Shown one piece after another: positions 18,254-29,731 of a DNA stretch of 64,000 bases. Position 1 is the first letter of the stretch; every line of letters starts with the position of its first letter. The notes under the pieces are model-generated. The model ran no database searches and was not told the DNA's origin. It worked only from the letters and a program-made list of their open reading frames with translations. The position numbers and the translations under genes are program-made. Where the stretch lies: the NCBI GenBank assembly GCA_020725115.1, contig DYFR01000016.1:1-64000 (forward strand), read 5' to 3'. The stretch comes from Thiohalomonas denitrificans (GTDB taxonomy: Bacteria > Pseudomonadota > Gammaproteobacteria > Thiohalomonadales > Thiohalomonadaceae).

Positions 18254-18820
18254 ATGGAAAATCTGAAAACAGACCTGGTCCGTCATTACCGCTGGCTGCG
18301 CCAGTACGGCATCAACGACTCCCACAGCGGCAATGCCTCGGTGCGCGACGGCGACACCGTGTGGGTCACCCCCACCGGCTGCTGCGCCGACCTGCTGGAG
18401 CCGGACCATCTGGTGCGCTGCCATATCGACGGCACGTGCGACAAGGGCGCCTCGCTGGATGCGCCGCTGCATATCCAGGTCTATCAGAACAACCCGAAGG
18501 CCCGCGCGGTGCTGCACAGCCACGGCGCCCACACTGTGGCACTGACCATGAACGGGCAGGACTACCTGCCGCCCGACTTCGAGGGCCAGCTCTACTTTCC
18601 GCGCGTGCCGGTGATCACCATCCCCTACAGCCACTACGTCGCCGAGGCGCCGCACAAGGTGGCCGAAGTGCTGGCGGAATACCCGATCACCGTGGTGCGC
18701 GGCCACGGCGTCTACGCCTGCGCCGAGACGCTGAACCTTGCCTACAAGTGGACCTGCTCGCTGGAGCTCTCCGCCAGGACCGCCTTCATCGCGCGCCAGG
18801 CGGAGACGCTGAACGTCTAA
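18254..18820 (+). CDS. class II aldolase/adducin family protein
   Basis: Zinc-dependent aldolase fold (FucA/RhaD/MtnB relatives). The 188-aa protein has the SGNASVR phosphate-binding-like segment (25-31), zinc ligands H88 and H90 (VLHSHGAH) and H151 (VRGHGVYA). At the position of the usual catalytic glutamate it has D69 (SLDAPLH), so activity may differ from FucA. Its neighbour, 150 bases on, is thiD, followed by thiE, so a role linked to thiamine or phosphosugar metabolism is possible. The substrate is unknown. Divergent from tonB across the Fur box. Confidence 0.85.
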   Translation: MENLKTDLVRHYRWLRQYGINDSHSGNASVRDGDTVWVTPTGCCADLLEPDHLVRCHIDGTCDKGASLDAPLHIQVYQNNPKARAVLHSHGAHTVALTMNGQDYLPPDFEGQLYFPRVPVITIPYSHYVAEAPHKVAEVLAEYPITVVRGHGVYACAETLNLAYKWTCSLELSARTAFIARQAETLNV

Positions 18821-18824
18821 GTCA

Positions 18825-18954
18825 ACACCTGCCGCAGAGGCGCAGAGGCGCAGAGATGTCTTGGTCGTGGGAAATCAACAGACGGGCGGAGACAATTCCG
18901 GGCAGGATTTCCGCGTATAAATACTCTGCGTCTCCGCGTCTCTGCGGCAGATGT
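18825..18954. repeat. inverted repeat family B, copy 1
   Basis: Left arm CCGCAGAGGCGCAGAGGCGC (from 18832), right arm CTCTGCGTCTCCGCGTCTCT (from 18925), with an unrelated centre of about 70 bases. It fills the aldolase-thiD gap. Five more copies occur in the window. Confidence 0.85.
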
Positions 18955-18971
18955 TCATGAAGGAATAAATA

Positions 18972-19772
18972 ATGACCCAGCACGACATTCCGGTGGTGAT
19001 GACCTTCGCCGGCAACGACCCCACCGGCGGCGCCGGCATCCAGGCCGACATCGAGGCCATCGCCTCCATGGGTTGCCAGGCGGCGCCGGTGATCACCGCG
19101 CTCACCGTGCAGGACACGCGCAACGTGATCCGCTTCGAACCGGTGTCATCGCTGCTCATCATCGAACAGGCACGCGCGGTGCTGGAAGACATGCCCATCG
19201 CCTGCTTCAAGCTGGGCATGCTGGGCAGCGTGGAAAACGTCGAGGCGATCCATACGATACTGACCGACTATCCGGACATCCCGGTGGTCACCGACCCGAT
19301 CCTGCGCGCCGGCGGCGGCAGCGAGCTGGCCGATGAAGAACTCATCGACGCCATGACCGAGCTCCTGCTGCCGCTCACCACCGTGCTCACCCCCAACAGC
19401 CAGGAGGCGCGCCGCCTCGCCCCCGAGGCCGACACCCTGGATGCCTGCGGCCAGGAACTGCTGTCGGCGGGCTGCGAGCTGGTGCTGATCACCGGCACCC
19501 ACGAGAACACCGCTACCGTGGACAACACCCTGTACGGCAACATGCGCAAGCTGGAAACCTTTTCCTGGGAACGCCTGCCCTACAGCTACCACGGCTCCGG
19601 CTGCACCCTGGCCTCCAGCATCGCCGGACTGCTCGGCCAGGGTCTGGAACCCTTCACCGCCATCCACGAGGCACAGGAATACACCTGGGAGGCGCTGAAG
19701 AACGGCTACCGCATCGGCATGGGCCAGCACCTGCCCAACCGGCTGTTCTGGGCCAGGGCGGAAGAAGAGTAG
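18972..19772 (+). CDS. thiD: hydroxymethylpyrimidine/phosphomethylpyrimidine kinase
   Basis: Phosphorylates HMP and HMP-P to HMP-PP for thiamine synthesis. The 266-aa ribokinase-fold protein starts TFAGNDPTGGAGIQADI (11-27), has the substrate segment PVVTDPILRAGGG (104-116) and the anion-hole motif HGSGCTLASS with C211. Length and motifs are those of ThiD. thiE follows 0.5 kb later on the same strand. The stop codon TAG is directly at the edge of a family C repeat. Confidence 0.94.
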   Translation: MTQHDIPVVMTFAGNDPTGGAGIQADIEAIASMGCQAAPVITALTVQDTRNVIRFEPVSSLLIIEQARAVLEDMPIACFKLGMLGSVENVEAIHTILTDYPDIPVVTDPILRAGGGSELADEELIDAMTELLLPLTTVLTPNSQEARRLAPEADTLDACGQELLSAGCELVLITGTHENTATVDNTLYGNMRKLETFSWERLPYSYHGSGCTLASSIAGLLGQGLEPFTAIHEAQEYTWEALKNGYRIGMGQHLPNRLFWARAEEE

Positions 19773-19898
19773 ATACAAGATGCAAGAGGAAAGATACAAG
19801 GGAATGAACTCGCTGCGCTCGTGCTGTTTATGAATTCCAGCAACCGTGCGCGCAGCGCACTCATTCCCTTGTATCTTGTATCTTTACTCTTGTATCTG
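19771..19898. repeat. inverted repeat family C, copy 1
   Basis: Outer arms GATACAAGATGCAAGAGGAA (from 19772) and the complementary CTTGTATCTTGTATC near 19869-19883 flank inner arms GAACTCGCTGCGCTCGT and GCGCGCAGCGCACTC. The left end overlaps the thiD stop codon. Four further copies or variants occur at 36.4, 39.6, 40.2 and 53.3 kb. Confidence 0.85.
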
Positions 19899-19900
19899 CC

Positions 19901-20173
19901 TTAATCCATACGCCCGATGGCGCAGGACACAAAGGACGTCGCCTTGGCCTTGAGCGAGGCCACGCCCTGCACCGAACCGGTCTCCGGATAACCGGACCTG
20001 GCCAGGGCCGCTACCACCGCCGGGCGCAGCGTCTCATCGGCTTCCACCTTCACCAGCCCCTCTTCCACCACCACCTCGGCGCCGCTCACGCCCTCGATCT
20101 CGGTGACGCGCTTGCGGATGGTGTTGGCGCAGCCGCCGCATTTGATGTTTTCTACCTGTACGGAAAAAGCCAT
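19901..20173 (-). CDS. heavy-metal-associated (HMA) domain protein
   Basis: Small cytoplasmic metal chaperone-type protein. The 90-aa chain from the ATG at 20173 (ribosome site AGGAG 7 bases upstream) has the ferredoxin-like HMA fold with the metal-binding CxxC at C12-C15 (NIKCGGCANTIRKR). Partner is usually a copper or cadmium/zinc ATPase, but none is in the window. The C-terminal extension (ASLKAKATSFVSCAIG) adds another cysteine. It is convergent with thiD across a family C repeat and divergent from thiE. Confidence 0.88.
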   Translation of the reverse strand: MAFSVQVENIKCGGCANTIRKRVTEIEGVSGAEVVVEEGLVKVEADETLRPAVVAALARSGYPETGSVQGVASLKAKATSFVSCAIGRMD

Positions 20174-20306
20174 GGAAATACTCCTGCTGTAGCTCGGGCA
20201 TAATGCCACTCGGCAACAATGCCAAGGAACCGCTATTCTACCGGACCCTGGCGCCGCACAAAGTAAGCATCTTCCTCATCCCTGCAGCCGTTACGACCGA
20301 AAAACC

Positions 20307-20954
20307 ATGACATCCCTGCCCCGCGGCCTCTACGTCCTCACCGACAGCACACTGATCCCCGACGATAAGCTCGTTCCCGCCGTGGCCGCCGCCATTGCGG
20401 GCGGCGCGGTGATGGTGCAGTACCGCGACAAGAGCAATGACGCCGACAAGCGCCGCTGGGAGGCGCAGGACCTGGTCAATCTGTGCCGGCCGCTGGGCGT
20501 GCTGCTGATCATCAACGACGACGTGGCCCTGGCCGCCGCGGTGGGCGCCGACGGCGTGCACCTGGGTCGCGACGACGGCGACATCGCCGCCGCCCGCGCC
20601 GCCCTCGGCCCCGATGCCATCATCGGCGTGTCCTGCTACAACGACCTGGGGCTCGCCGTGGCGGCGCAGGCGGCCGGCGCCGACTACGTGGCCTTCGGCA
20701 GCTTCTATCCCTCGCTGGTGAAACCCGATGCCGTGCGCGCCACACCGGCCCTGCTGCAACAGGCCCGATCGCAGCTGCACCTCCCCCTTGCCGCCATCGG
20801 CGGCATCACCACCGCCAACGCCGCCCCCCTCATCGAGGCCGGCGCCGACCTGCTGGCGGTGATCTCCGACGTGTTCGGTCAAAACGACATCCGCGCCGCA
20901 GCGCAGCGCATGACCGACCTGTTCGCACCGCACCGGCAGCCTGGTTCGGCGTAA
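20307..20954 (+). CDS. thiE: thiamine-phosphate synthase
   Basis: Joins HMP-PP and thiazole phosphate to thiamine monophosphate. The 215-aa TIM-barrel protein has the family segments MVQYRDKSNDADKR (35-48), INDDVALAAAVGADGVHLG, the GVSCYND loop, the DYVAFGSFYPS phosphate-binding stretch and the AIGGITTANA motif. All active-site regions are present. With thiD it supplies two steps of thiamine synthesis. Confidence 0.94.
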   Translation: MTSLPRGLYVLTDSTLIPDDKLVPAVAAAIAGGAVMVQYRDKSNDADKRRWEAQDLVNLCRPLGVLLIINDDVALAAAVGADGVHLGRDDGDIAAARAALGPDAIIGVSCYNDLGLAVAAQAAGADYVAFGSFYPSLVKPDAVRATPALLQQARSQLHLPLAAIGGITTANAAPLIEAGADLLAVISDVFGQNDIRAAAQRMTDLFAPHRQPGSA

Positions 20955-23279
<2,325 letters not shown>

Positions 23280-23305
23280 TCCGCAGCGCGGCCGTCACCA
23301 CAACC

Positions 23306-23335
23306 ACCGCCGGGGCGCACGCCCCGGCGGTTTTT
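23306..23335 (+). terminator. Rho-independent terminator of katG
   Basis: A 12-base GC-rich stem ACCGCCGGGGCG/CGCCCCGGCGGT (23306-23317 with 23320-23331) followed by TTTTT, 27 bases after the katG stop. Confidence 0.92.
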
Positions 23336-23379
23336 AGCCACAGACTGACCTCCAAATCCATGGTTCGCTTATGGATGCC

Positions 23380-23433
23380 TTGCATTTATAAACGGAAAAG
23401 CGAATATTATACGTATTAGCGTATGATATACGC
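23380..23433 (+). promoter_or_regulatory. promoter and operator of hipBA
   Basis: Possible -35 TTGCAT (23380-23385) and -10 TATTAT (23405-23410), 19-base spacer. Overlapping the start region is a perfect 6-base-arm palindrome GCGTAT-GAT-ATACGC (23419-23433), with a related half-site ATACGTAT just upstream (23409-23416). Such paired palindromes are what HipB proteins bind to repress their own operon. Confidence 0.6.
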
Positions 23434-23452
23434 AAAGCCGGATAGAGATGCC

Positions 23453-23869
23453 ATGAACGACCCCAAGCACCTCGGCACACAGATCGCCGAGCACCGAAAA
23501 CGCAAGAATCTGACCCAGGCCAGTATCGGGCGCCAAGGCACCATTTCGGCCATTGAGAAGGGCGGTAACGTGAACCTGTATACCTGGCTCGACACGCTCG
23601 ATGCCATCGGCCTGGAGGTTCAACTGGTTCCGCGCACAACGGCCAAGCCCAGTGCGGTCGCGTCGCAAGAGGCGGCCTACACATCGAATTCCAGCCGTCA
23701 AACTCTGCAGCCTCGTCGCTCCGGACTGAAACTGAAGAAGGCCGTAACGGCGACGGCAGTGCCAACCCACGTATCACTTCAGGTGCTCGAGGGAAAAATT
23801 AAGCGTGCCCGCAAAAACAGCAGCGAGGAACCTTCGCGCCTCCTGGCGGCGCGTCAGATAAAGGATTAG
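23453..23869 (+). CDS. hipB: HipB-like antitoxin, helix-turn-helix protein
   Basis: Antitoxin and autorepressor partner of HipA. The 138-aa protein has an Xre-type helix-turn-helix at about 8-45 (IAEHRKRKNLTQ then GTISAIEKGGNVNLYTWLDTL). Compared with E. coli HipB it seems to lack about five residues between the two central helices. The C-terminal half is long, basic and likely disordered. An in-frame ATG at 23423 lies inside the operator palindrome, so the ATG at 23453 is preferred. The stop lies 4 bases before hipA. The pair is visibly less GC-rich than katG and hemL on either side, suggesting acquisition by transfer. Confidence 0.8.
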   Translation: MNDPKHLGTQIAEHRKRKNLTQASIGRQGTISAIEKGGNVNLYTWLDTLDAIGLEVQLVPRTTAKPSAVASQEAAYTSNSSRQTLQPRRSGLKLKKAVTATAVPTHVSLQVLEGKIKRARKNSSEEPSRLLAARQIKD

Positions 23870-23873
23870 GCCG

Positions 23874-25184
23874 ATGTCGACCATGCAAGGACTGCGAATC
23901 CGCCTGAATGACACTGTGGTCGGCTATCTTGCCCACCAGTCGACTGGCGCCAACATATTCGTGTTCGCCGACGAATACATTGCAGCCGGCCCAACCCGTC
24001 CCGTGCTCGGACAGATGTTCATCGACCCGAATGGGGATGAAGGGCGAACCATCGAAATGTTGCAGGAGGCCTACGTCAACCGCCAGATAGTTCCTCCTTT
24101 CTTCTCGAATCTGTTGCCGGAAGGAGTCCTGCGCGAACACGCCGCCAGGGAACTCAAGCTCAGCGAGGACAATGAATTCGAAATCCTGGGGGCCTTCGGC
24201 AGCAAGCTACCCGGTGCCGTGGTAGCTGAACCTGTGATACTGGATGACATTCCCGATCGGCTGCGGAGTAACCACAAGGGCAGGGAATTCATGCCGGGAG
24301 AGGCACCGGTTCCGTTTTCGCTCGGCGGTTCACAACTCAAGTTCTCCATGTTCCGCAGCAACGGGATGTTCACCCTCGATACAGGGGCGGCAGAGGCAGA
24401 ATACATCGTGAAACCTCCGCATCCGCTGCACGCACACGTACCCGTCAATGAGTACGTGTCGATGCGGCTCGCCGCCGCCGCCGGTTTGAACGTTCCAGAG
24501 GTACTCCTGTTGCCCCTGAGCGCGGTGGATACCTCGCAAATCCCCCACCTCGGTTTCCCGAGGGAGGAAGGGTATGCATACGCCATTCGTCGCTTCGACC
24601 GGACATCGGACGGACGGCGGATCCATATTGAAGACTTCGCCCAAGTGTTCGGCGTTTATGCATCAGAGGAGTATTCCGCAACCAACTACGACACCATGAT
24701 GCGGGCCATCTACGCCTTGCCCCACGGCAAGGATGACTTGATGGAATTCGTGGGCCGCCTGCTGGTCAATGCGCTTCTGGCGAACGGCGATGCCCACTTG
24801 AAGAACCATTCGCTGATCTACTCCGATGGCATGACTCCCCGCCTGGCGCCGCTTTACGATGTGGTCAGCACGCAACCTTACATCCGCCCGGACATGAACG
24901 AATCGGCAGCCTTGAACCTTGGCAAAACGAAGGACTTTGCGGACTACGACGCGGACAGGTTCGACTATGCGGCACGCCGCGGCGGCATTGATCGCGCCCT
25001 GGTCCGCTCCGCGGTGGCGCAGACCCTCGATCGCGCCATGTCCACCTGGCCGACACTGTTTCGCGAACTGGAGGTACCAACCTTCATGTGGGCGCGGCTG
25101 CAATCGCATTGGCGGCGACTGCGTCCCACCCTGGCGGCAGTAGGAAACGTAATCGGCAATGCGAAACAACGAACGGAGTCCTGA
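23874..25184 (+). CDS. hipA: HipA-like serine/threonine kinase toxin
   Basis: HipA toxins phosphorylate a cytoplasmic target (glutamyl-tRNA synthetase in E. coli) and cause growth arrest and persistence. The 436-aa protein has the HipA N1 subdomain (1-110), a glycine-rich loop segment LGGSQLKFS (150-158), the catalytic loop [10 protein letters not shown] (D306, K310, N311) and the magnesium-binding YDVVST (D329). All catalytic residues are intact. The target here is unknown. It is translated behind hipB with a 4-base gap, so the toxin is made only after the antitoxin. Confidence 0.92.
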   Translation: MSTMQGLRIRLNDTVVGYLAHQSTGANIFVFADEYIAAGPTRPVLGQMFIDPNGDEGRTIEMLQEAYVNRQIVPPFFSNLLPEGVLREHAARELKLSEDNEFEILGAFGSKLPGAVVAEPVILDDIPDRLRSNHKGREFMPGEAPVPFSLGGSQLKFSMFRSNGMFTLDTGAAEAEYIVKPPHPLHAHVPVNEYVSMRLAAAAGLNVPEVLLLPLSAVDTSQIPHLGFPREEGYAYAIRRFDRTSDGRRIHIEDFAQVFGVYASEEYSATNYDTMMRAIYALPHGKDDLMEFVGRLLVNALLANGDAHLKNHSLIYSDGMTPRLAPLYDVVSTQPYIRPDMNESAALNLGKTKDFADYDADRFDYAARRGGIDRALVRSAVAQTLDRAMSTWPTLFRELEVPTFMWARLQSHWRRLRPTLAAVGNVIGNAKQRTES

Positions 25185-25213
25185 CCATTCGGTAGATGAG
25201 TCCACCACTCGGC

Positions 25214-25242
25214 TTGCCCAGGCCCCTGCCCCCTCCTACAAT
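25214..25242 (+). promoter_or_regulatory. sigma-70 promoter of hemL
   Basis: -35 TTGCCC (25214-25219), 17-base spacer, -10 TACAAT (25237-25242), about 85 bases before the hemL ATG. Confidence 0.6.
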
Positions 25243-25326
25243 GCGGACTCGCCATTCCCGAGGACGGCCAGCTTGCCTCTGTTAGAGCACCAGGTGCCAG
25301 TCCCACAATCGACAGCAGAGACCGCC

Positions 25327-26610
25327 ATGAAACACTCGCACGAACTCTTCACTGCCGCCCAGAAACACATCCCCGGCGGCGTCAACTCCCCGGTGCGCGC
25401 CTTCAAGGGCGTGGGCGGCGAGCCGATCTTCTTCAAGCGTGGTGCAGGCGCCTATCTGTGGTCGGAGAGCGACAAGCAATACATCGACTACGTCGCCTCC
25501 TGGGGCCCGGCCATCGTCGGCCATGCCCATCCCAAGGTGATCAAGGCGGTACAGGACGCGGCAGTGAACGGCCTGTCCTTCGGTGCGCCGACGGTGACCG
25601 AAACCGTGATGGCCGATCGCCTGTGCGAGCTGGTGCCGTCCATGGACATGGTGCGCATGGTCTCCAGCGGCACCGAGGCGACCATGAGCGCCATCCGCCT
25701 GGCGCGCGGTTACACCAATCGCGACAAGATCGTGAAGTTCGAGGGCTGCTACCACGGCCACTCCGACTCCCTGCTGGTGAAGGCCGGCTCCGGCATGCTC
25801 ACCCTGGGCGTGCCGAGCAGCCCCGGCGTGCCGGCATCGCTCGCCGAGCACACCATCACCCTGCCCTACAACGACGCCGAGGCGGTCAAGGCCGCCTTCA
25901 AGACCGACGGCTTCCACATCGCCTGCATCATCGTCGAGCCGGTGGCCGGCAACATGAACTGCATCCCGCCGGTGCCCGGATTTCTGGAGACCCTGCGTGC
26001 GGTGTGCGACGAGTATGGCGCGGTACTGATCTTCGACGAGGTGATGACCGGCTTCCGTGTCTCCCTCGGCGGCGCCCAAGGCCACTACGGCATCAAGCCC
26101 GATCTCACCACCCTCGGCAAGGTCGTCGGCGGCGGCATGCCGGTGGGCGCCTTCGGCGGCAAGCGCGAGATCATGGAAAAGATCGCCCCTCTCGGTCCGG
26201 TCTATCAGGCCGGCACGCTGTCGGGCAACCCGGTGGCCATGGCCGCCGGCCTCGCCAACCTCGATCTCATCAGCCAGCCCGGCTTCTACGAAGACCTGGC
26301 CCAGAAGACCGAGTACCTGGTTCACGGCATCATGGCCGAGGCGAAAAAGGCCGGCATCCCCATGAGCGAAAACCACGTCGGCGGCATGTTCGGCCTGTTC
26401 TTCACCGAGGAAGCAAAGATCACCAGCTACGGCCAGGCGGTGCAGAAGTGCAACGTCGACCGTTTCAAGCTGTTCTTCCACGGCATGCTCACCGAGGGCG
26501 TGTACCTGGCGCCGTCCGCCTTCGAGGCGGGCTTCGTGTCGGCGGCGCACACCACAGCCGATCTGGATGCCACCATCGCGGCGGCAGGCAAGGTGTTGCG
26601 ATCGTTGTAG
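25327..26610 (+). CDS. hemL: glutamate-1-semialdehyde 2,1-aminomutase
   Basis: PLP enzyme that converts glutamate-1-semialdehyde to 5-aminolevulinate in C5-pathway tetrapyrrole synthesis. The 427-aa protein has the typical start ([18 protein letters not shown]), the [13 protein letters not shown] segment, FDEVMTGFR (236-244) and the PLP lysine K265 in [15 protein letters not shown] longer reading from 25159 adds non-homologous residues and is rejected. It has its own promoter behind hipBA. Confidence 0.97.
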   Translation: MKHSHELFTAAQKHIPGGVNSPVRAFKGVGGEPIFFKRGAGAYLWSESDKQYIDYVASWGPAIVGHAHPKVIKAVQDAAVNGLSFGAPTVTETVMADRLCELVPSMDMVRMVSSGTEATMSAIRLARGYTNRDKIVKFEGCYHGHSDSLLVKAGSGMLTLGVPSSPGVPASLAEHTITLPYNDAEAVKAAFKTDGFHIACIIVEPVAGNMNCIPPVPGFLETLRAVCDEYGAVLIFDEVMTGFRVSLGGAQGHYGIKPDLTTLGKVVGGGMPVGAFGGKREIMEKIAPLGPVYQAGTLSGNPVAMAAGLANLDLISQPGFYEDLAQKTEYLVHGIMAEAKKAGIPMSENHVGGMFGLFFTEEAKITSYGQAVQKCNVDRFKLFFHGMLTEGVYLAPSAFEAGFVSAAHTTADLDATIAAAGKVLRSL

Positions 26611-26622
26611 CAGACAAATCTA

Positions 26623-26692
26623 TCCGCCAATGAACGCAAATGGACGCGAATAAATGCACAACATTTGCGTTTATTGGCGTTCATTCGCGGAC
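26623..26692. repeat. inverted repeat family A, copy 2
   Basis: Left arm CCAATGAACGCAAATGGACG (from 26627) and right arm ATTTGCGTTTATTGGCGTTC (from 26663) with a short centre. It fills the gap between hemL and the metallo-hydrolase gene and could also form a hairpin in the hemL transcript. Confidence 0.8.
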
Positions 26693-26708
26693 TGATTCTT
26701 TTGCCCTT

Positions 26709-27341
26709 ATGCGTTATCAAATCATTCCCGTCACGCCGTTCCAGCAGAACTGCTCCCTCGTGTGGGACGAGCAGAGCATGCAGGGCGCACTCATCGACCC
26801 GGGCGGTGACGAGGAGAAACTGCTCGCCGCCGTGCAGCAGGCCGGCGTGACGCTCACCAGGCTGCTGCTCACCCACGGCCACCTGGATCACGTCGGTGCG
26901 GCGCGTACGCTGGCCGATCGGCTGGGCATTCCGGTGGAGGGGCCGCAGGAAGAAGATGCCTTCTGGCTGGCGAAGCTGCCGGAGCAGGCAATGATGTTCG
27001 GCTTTCCCGACACCCCCGCCTTCCTGCCCGAGCGCTGGCTCAGCGACGGCGACACGGTGCAGATCGGCTCGCTCACGCTGGACGTCATCCACTGTCCCGG
27101 CCACACGCCGGGCCACGTGGTGTTCCATCATGCGCCGTCGCAGACCGCCTTCGTCGGCGACGTGCTGTTCAAGGGATCCATCGGCCGCACCGATTTTCCG
27201 CGCGGCGACCACGACGCCCTGATCCGCTCGATCCGCGAGCGGCTGTTTCCCCTGGGGGACGCGGTGACCTTCGTGCCCGGCCACGGCCCCATATCCACCT
27301 TCGGCCGCGAACGTATCAGCAATCCCTTCGTGACCGACTGA
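26709..27341 (+). CDS. metallo-beta-lactamase-fold hydrolase (glyoxalase II-like, YcbL type)
   Basis: Binuclear zinc hydrolase, probably acting on thioesters such as lactoylglutathione. The 210-aa protein has THGHLDHVG (metal ligands), CPGHTPGH, the FVGDVLFKGSIGRTD loop and the C-terminal VPGHGP histidine, all as in YcbL, the short type II glyoxalase. It lacks the C-terminal helical domain of GloB. The ATG at 26709 is chosen because the upstream in-frame extension comes from repeat sequence. Confidence 0.9.
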   Translation: MRYQIIPVTPFQQNCSLVWDEQSMQGALIDPGGDEEKLLAAVQQAGVTLTRLLLTHGHLDHVGAARTLADRLGIPVEGPQEEDAFWLAKLPEQAMMFGFPDTPAFLPERWLSDGDTVQIGSLTLDVIHCPGHTPGHVVFHHAPSQTAFVGDVLFKGSIGRTDFPRGDHDALIRSIRERLFPLGDAVTFVPGHGPISTFGRERISNPFVTD

Positions 27342-27412
27342 CAGCCGCCCATACCTGACGTAGAATAGGGCCTTTCCTCAAGGACGCCGCGGCCCCTGCC
27401 ACCGACAATGGA

Positions 27413-29599
27413 ATGAACGCCTCCGCCACACCCCGCTATACGCCGCAGCCTGCTACGGTCGATGCCGCCCTGGTGGACATGTTCCACCGCCGCGCGCCTG
27501 TGCCGATCATTGCCCTGAACATCCTGTTTGCCGGCCTGTTGATCCTGCTGTGGCGGGAACATCTCGAACCGCTGCCGCTGCTGCTGTGGTTCGGCGCCAT
27601 GACCCTGGTGGCACTGGCCAATATCCTGCGCCACCGCCGCTACGAAACCGCCTTGCGCGACGGCACCGTGGAACCTGCACACTGGCGGCGCTCCTTCATC
27701 CGCGGCACGCTGGCCAACGGCCTGATGTGGGGCGCCGGCGGCATCCTGCTCTATAGCCCCGCCCACCCGCTGCACAGCGCCGTGATCCTGCTGCTCATCT
27801 GCGGTATCGCCGCCGGTGTCGCCGCCTCGCAGGCCTCGATATGGCCGGCGGTGGTGGTGTTTGTATTCACCGCCATCCTGCCGCCGGCAGCGGTCATACT
27901 CGCCATCGGCGAACCCATCCACATGGTGACCGCCGGCCTGCTGACGTTTTATCTGGCGTACATCCTCACCGTCGGCGAGATCAATCACCGCACCATGCTC
28001 GACGCCATCCGCCTGCAATTCGAAAACAGCCAGCTGCTGCATGATCTGCGGGAGCGGGAGCAGCACTTCCGCTCCCTGGTGGAAAACGCACCGGACATGC
28101 TGATGGCGGTCAGCGCGGGGGGGCAGCTGCTGTTTCACAGTCCTTCCATGGAAAACACGCTCGGCTATGACGCCGAACAGCTCGCCGGACGCTCGGTATT
28201 CGACCTGATCCACCCGGAGGATCATGCGCTGGTACGCGACAAGATGCGGCAACTGCTGAACGGCAGCAGCGACAGCGACAGCGCGGAAACCCGCTGGCGC
28301 GGCGCCGATGGCGAGTGGCGCCTGCTGCAATGCGTGGCGCGACGCATCGGTGACAGCGAACCGGCGGCGCTGGTGGTCAACGCCCGCGACATCACCGAAC
28401 GCCGCGCCATGGAGGATGAGTTGCGCCAGGCCCGGGATGCGGCGGAAAACGCCAGCCGCATCAAGAGCCAGTTCCTCGCCACCATGAGCCACGAAATCCG
28501 CACCCCCATGCACGCCATCCTGGGCATGGCGGAACTGTTGCAGCAAAGCAAGCTGAACGACGCGCAGCAGGGCTATGTGCGCACCTTCCAGGCCGCCGGC
28601 CGCCACCTGCTCAACCTCATCGACGATATTCTCGACTTCTCCCGCATCGAGGCCGGCGGCCTGCAGCTGGCCGATCGCCCCTTCGATCTGGGGCATCTGC
28701 TGGAGGAGGTCAGCGGATTGCTTGGTGCACAGGCACGGGAAAAAGGACTGCAGTTACGCCTTGAGGTCGACCCCGCACTGCCGCTGTGGCGCCGGGGTGA
28801 TGCCCAGCGCCTGCGTCAGGTCATGGTCAACCTGGTGGGAAACGCCATCAAGTTCACCGCGCAGGGCCACATTCTGCTGACCATGACAACAGATGAGAAC
28901 AACAGCGACATACTGCGTTGCACCGTCAGTGACACCGGAATCGGCATCGCCCCGGATCAGCTTGCCGGCCTGTTCAGCCCATTCAGCCAGCTCGATGCCG
29001 GGCACACACGGCAGCAGAGCGGCACCGGACTCGGCCTGTCCATCTGCCGACGCCTGCTCAAGGCCATGGGCGGCGGAATCACGGTGGAGAGCGAGCCCGG
29101 TCAGGGCAGCCGCTTCAGTTTCACCGCCCACCTGCCGCAGGACAAGACCGTCGACACTGCCGCAAAAATATTGCCGGCAACCGACGCCACACTGCCGCCG
29201 GCACATCTGCTGGTGGCCGACGACTCTGCCATGAACCGTCTGGTCATCAAGGAATTTCTCAGCGGCACCGCCTGCCGCATCGTTTTCGCCGAAAACGGCG
29301 CAGAGGCAGTGTCGTTGTTCATGCAGCAGGATTTCGACATGGTGCTGATGGACATCCACATGCCGCAACTGGACGGCTGGGCCGCCACACGGCACATCCG
29401 TACCTACGAGACCGACACGGCCCGCGCACCGGTACCCATCGTGGCACTCACCGCCAGCGCAATGGAAGAAGATCGCCGCACCTCTCTTGCTGCCGGTTGC
29501 ACCACCTTCGCCGCCAAACCGCTGGATCGACGCCAGTTGCTGGGACTGTTGCACCAATATCTTGCAGCGGACTCAACACCCCTCAGCCAGGATATCTAG
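27413..29599 (+). CDS. hybrid sensor histidine kinase with PAS and receiver domains
   Basis: Inner-membrane sensor kinase of unknown signal. The 728-aa protein has about six membrane helices (31-190), a linker coiled coil, a PAS domain (about 215-330), a HisKA domain with phospho-acceptor H360 (MSHEIRTPMHA), an HATPase domain (N box near 473-480, G boxes DTGIGI and GTGLGLSICRRL near 507-547) and a C-terminal receiver with phospho-acceptor D647 (LMDIHMPQLDG). No response regulator gene is adjacent and there is no Hpt domain, so phosphate must pass to a distant partner. Confidence 0.94.
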   Translation: MNASATPRYTPQPATVDAALVDMFHRRAPVPIIALNILFAGLLILLWREHLEPLPLLLWFGAMTLVALANILRHRRYETALRDGTVEPAHWRRSFIRGTLANGLMWGAGGILLYSPAHPLHSAVILLLICGIAAGVAASQASIWPAVVVFVFTAILPPAAVILAIGEPIHMVTAGLLTFYLAYILTVGEINHRTMLDAIRLQFENSQLLHDLREREQHFRSLVENAPDMLMAVSAGGQLLFHSPSMENTLGYDAEQLAGRSVFDLIHPEDHALVRDKMRQLLNGSSDSDSAETRWRGADGEWRLLQCVARRIGDSEPAALVVNARDITERRAMEDELRQARDAAENASRIKSQFLATMSHEIRTPMHAILGMAELLQQSKLNDAQQGYVRTFQAAGRHLLNLIDDILDFSRIEAGGLQLADRPFDLGHLLEEVSGLLGAQAREKGLQLRLEVDPALPLWRRGDAQRLRQVMVNLVGNAIKFTAQGHILLTMTTDENNSDILRCTVSDTGIGIAPDQLAGLFSPFSQLDAGHTRQQSGTGLGLSICRRLLKAMGGGITVESEPGQGSRFSFTAHLPQDKTVDTAAKILPATDATLPPAHLLVADDSAMNRLVIKEFLSGTACRIVFAENGAEAVSLFMQQDFDMVLMDIHMPQLDGWAATRHIRTYETDTARAPVPIVALTASAMEEDRRTSLAAGCTTFAAKPLDRRQLLGLLHQYLAADSTPLSQDI

Positions 29600-29731
29600 C
29601 CACGCTGTACCACATGCGACAGCGCTGCAGAACTTTGTCATTGAACTTTCACCGTTTCGTAGCACAATAGCGGCAGTAGACTATATTCATTTACGCCCAT
29701 CAGGCGACAGCATCAGGTCAGGGAGCACATC

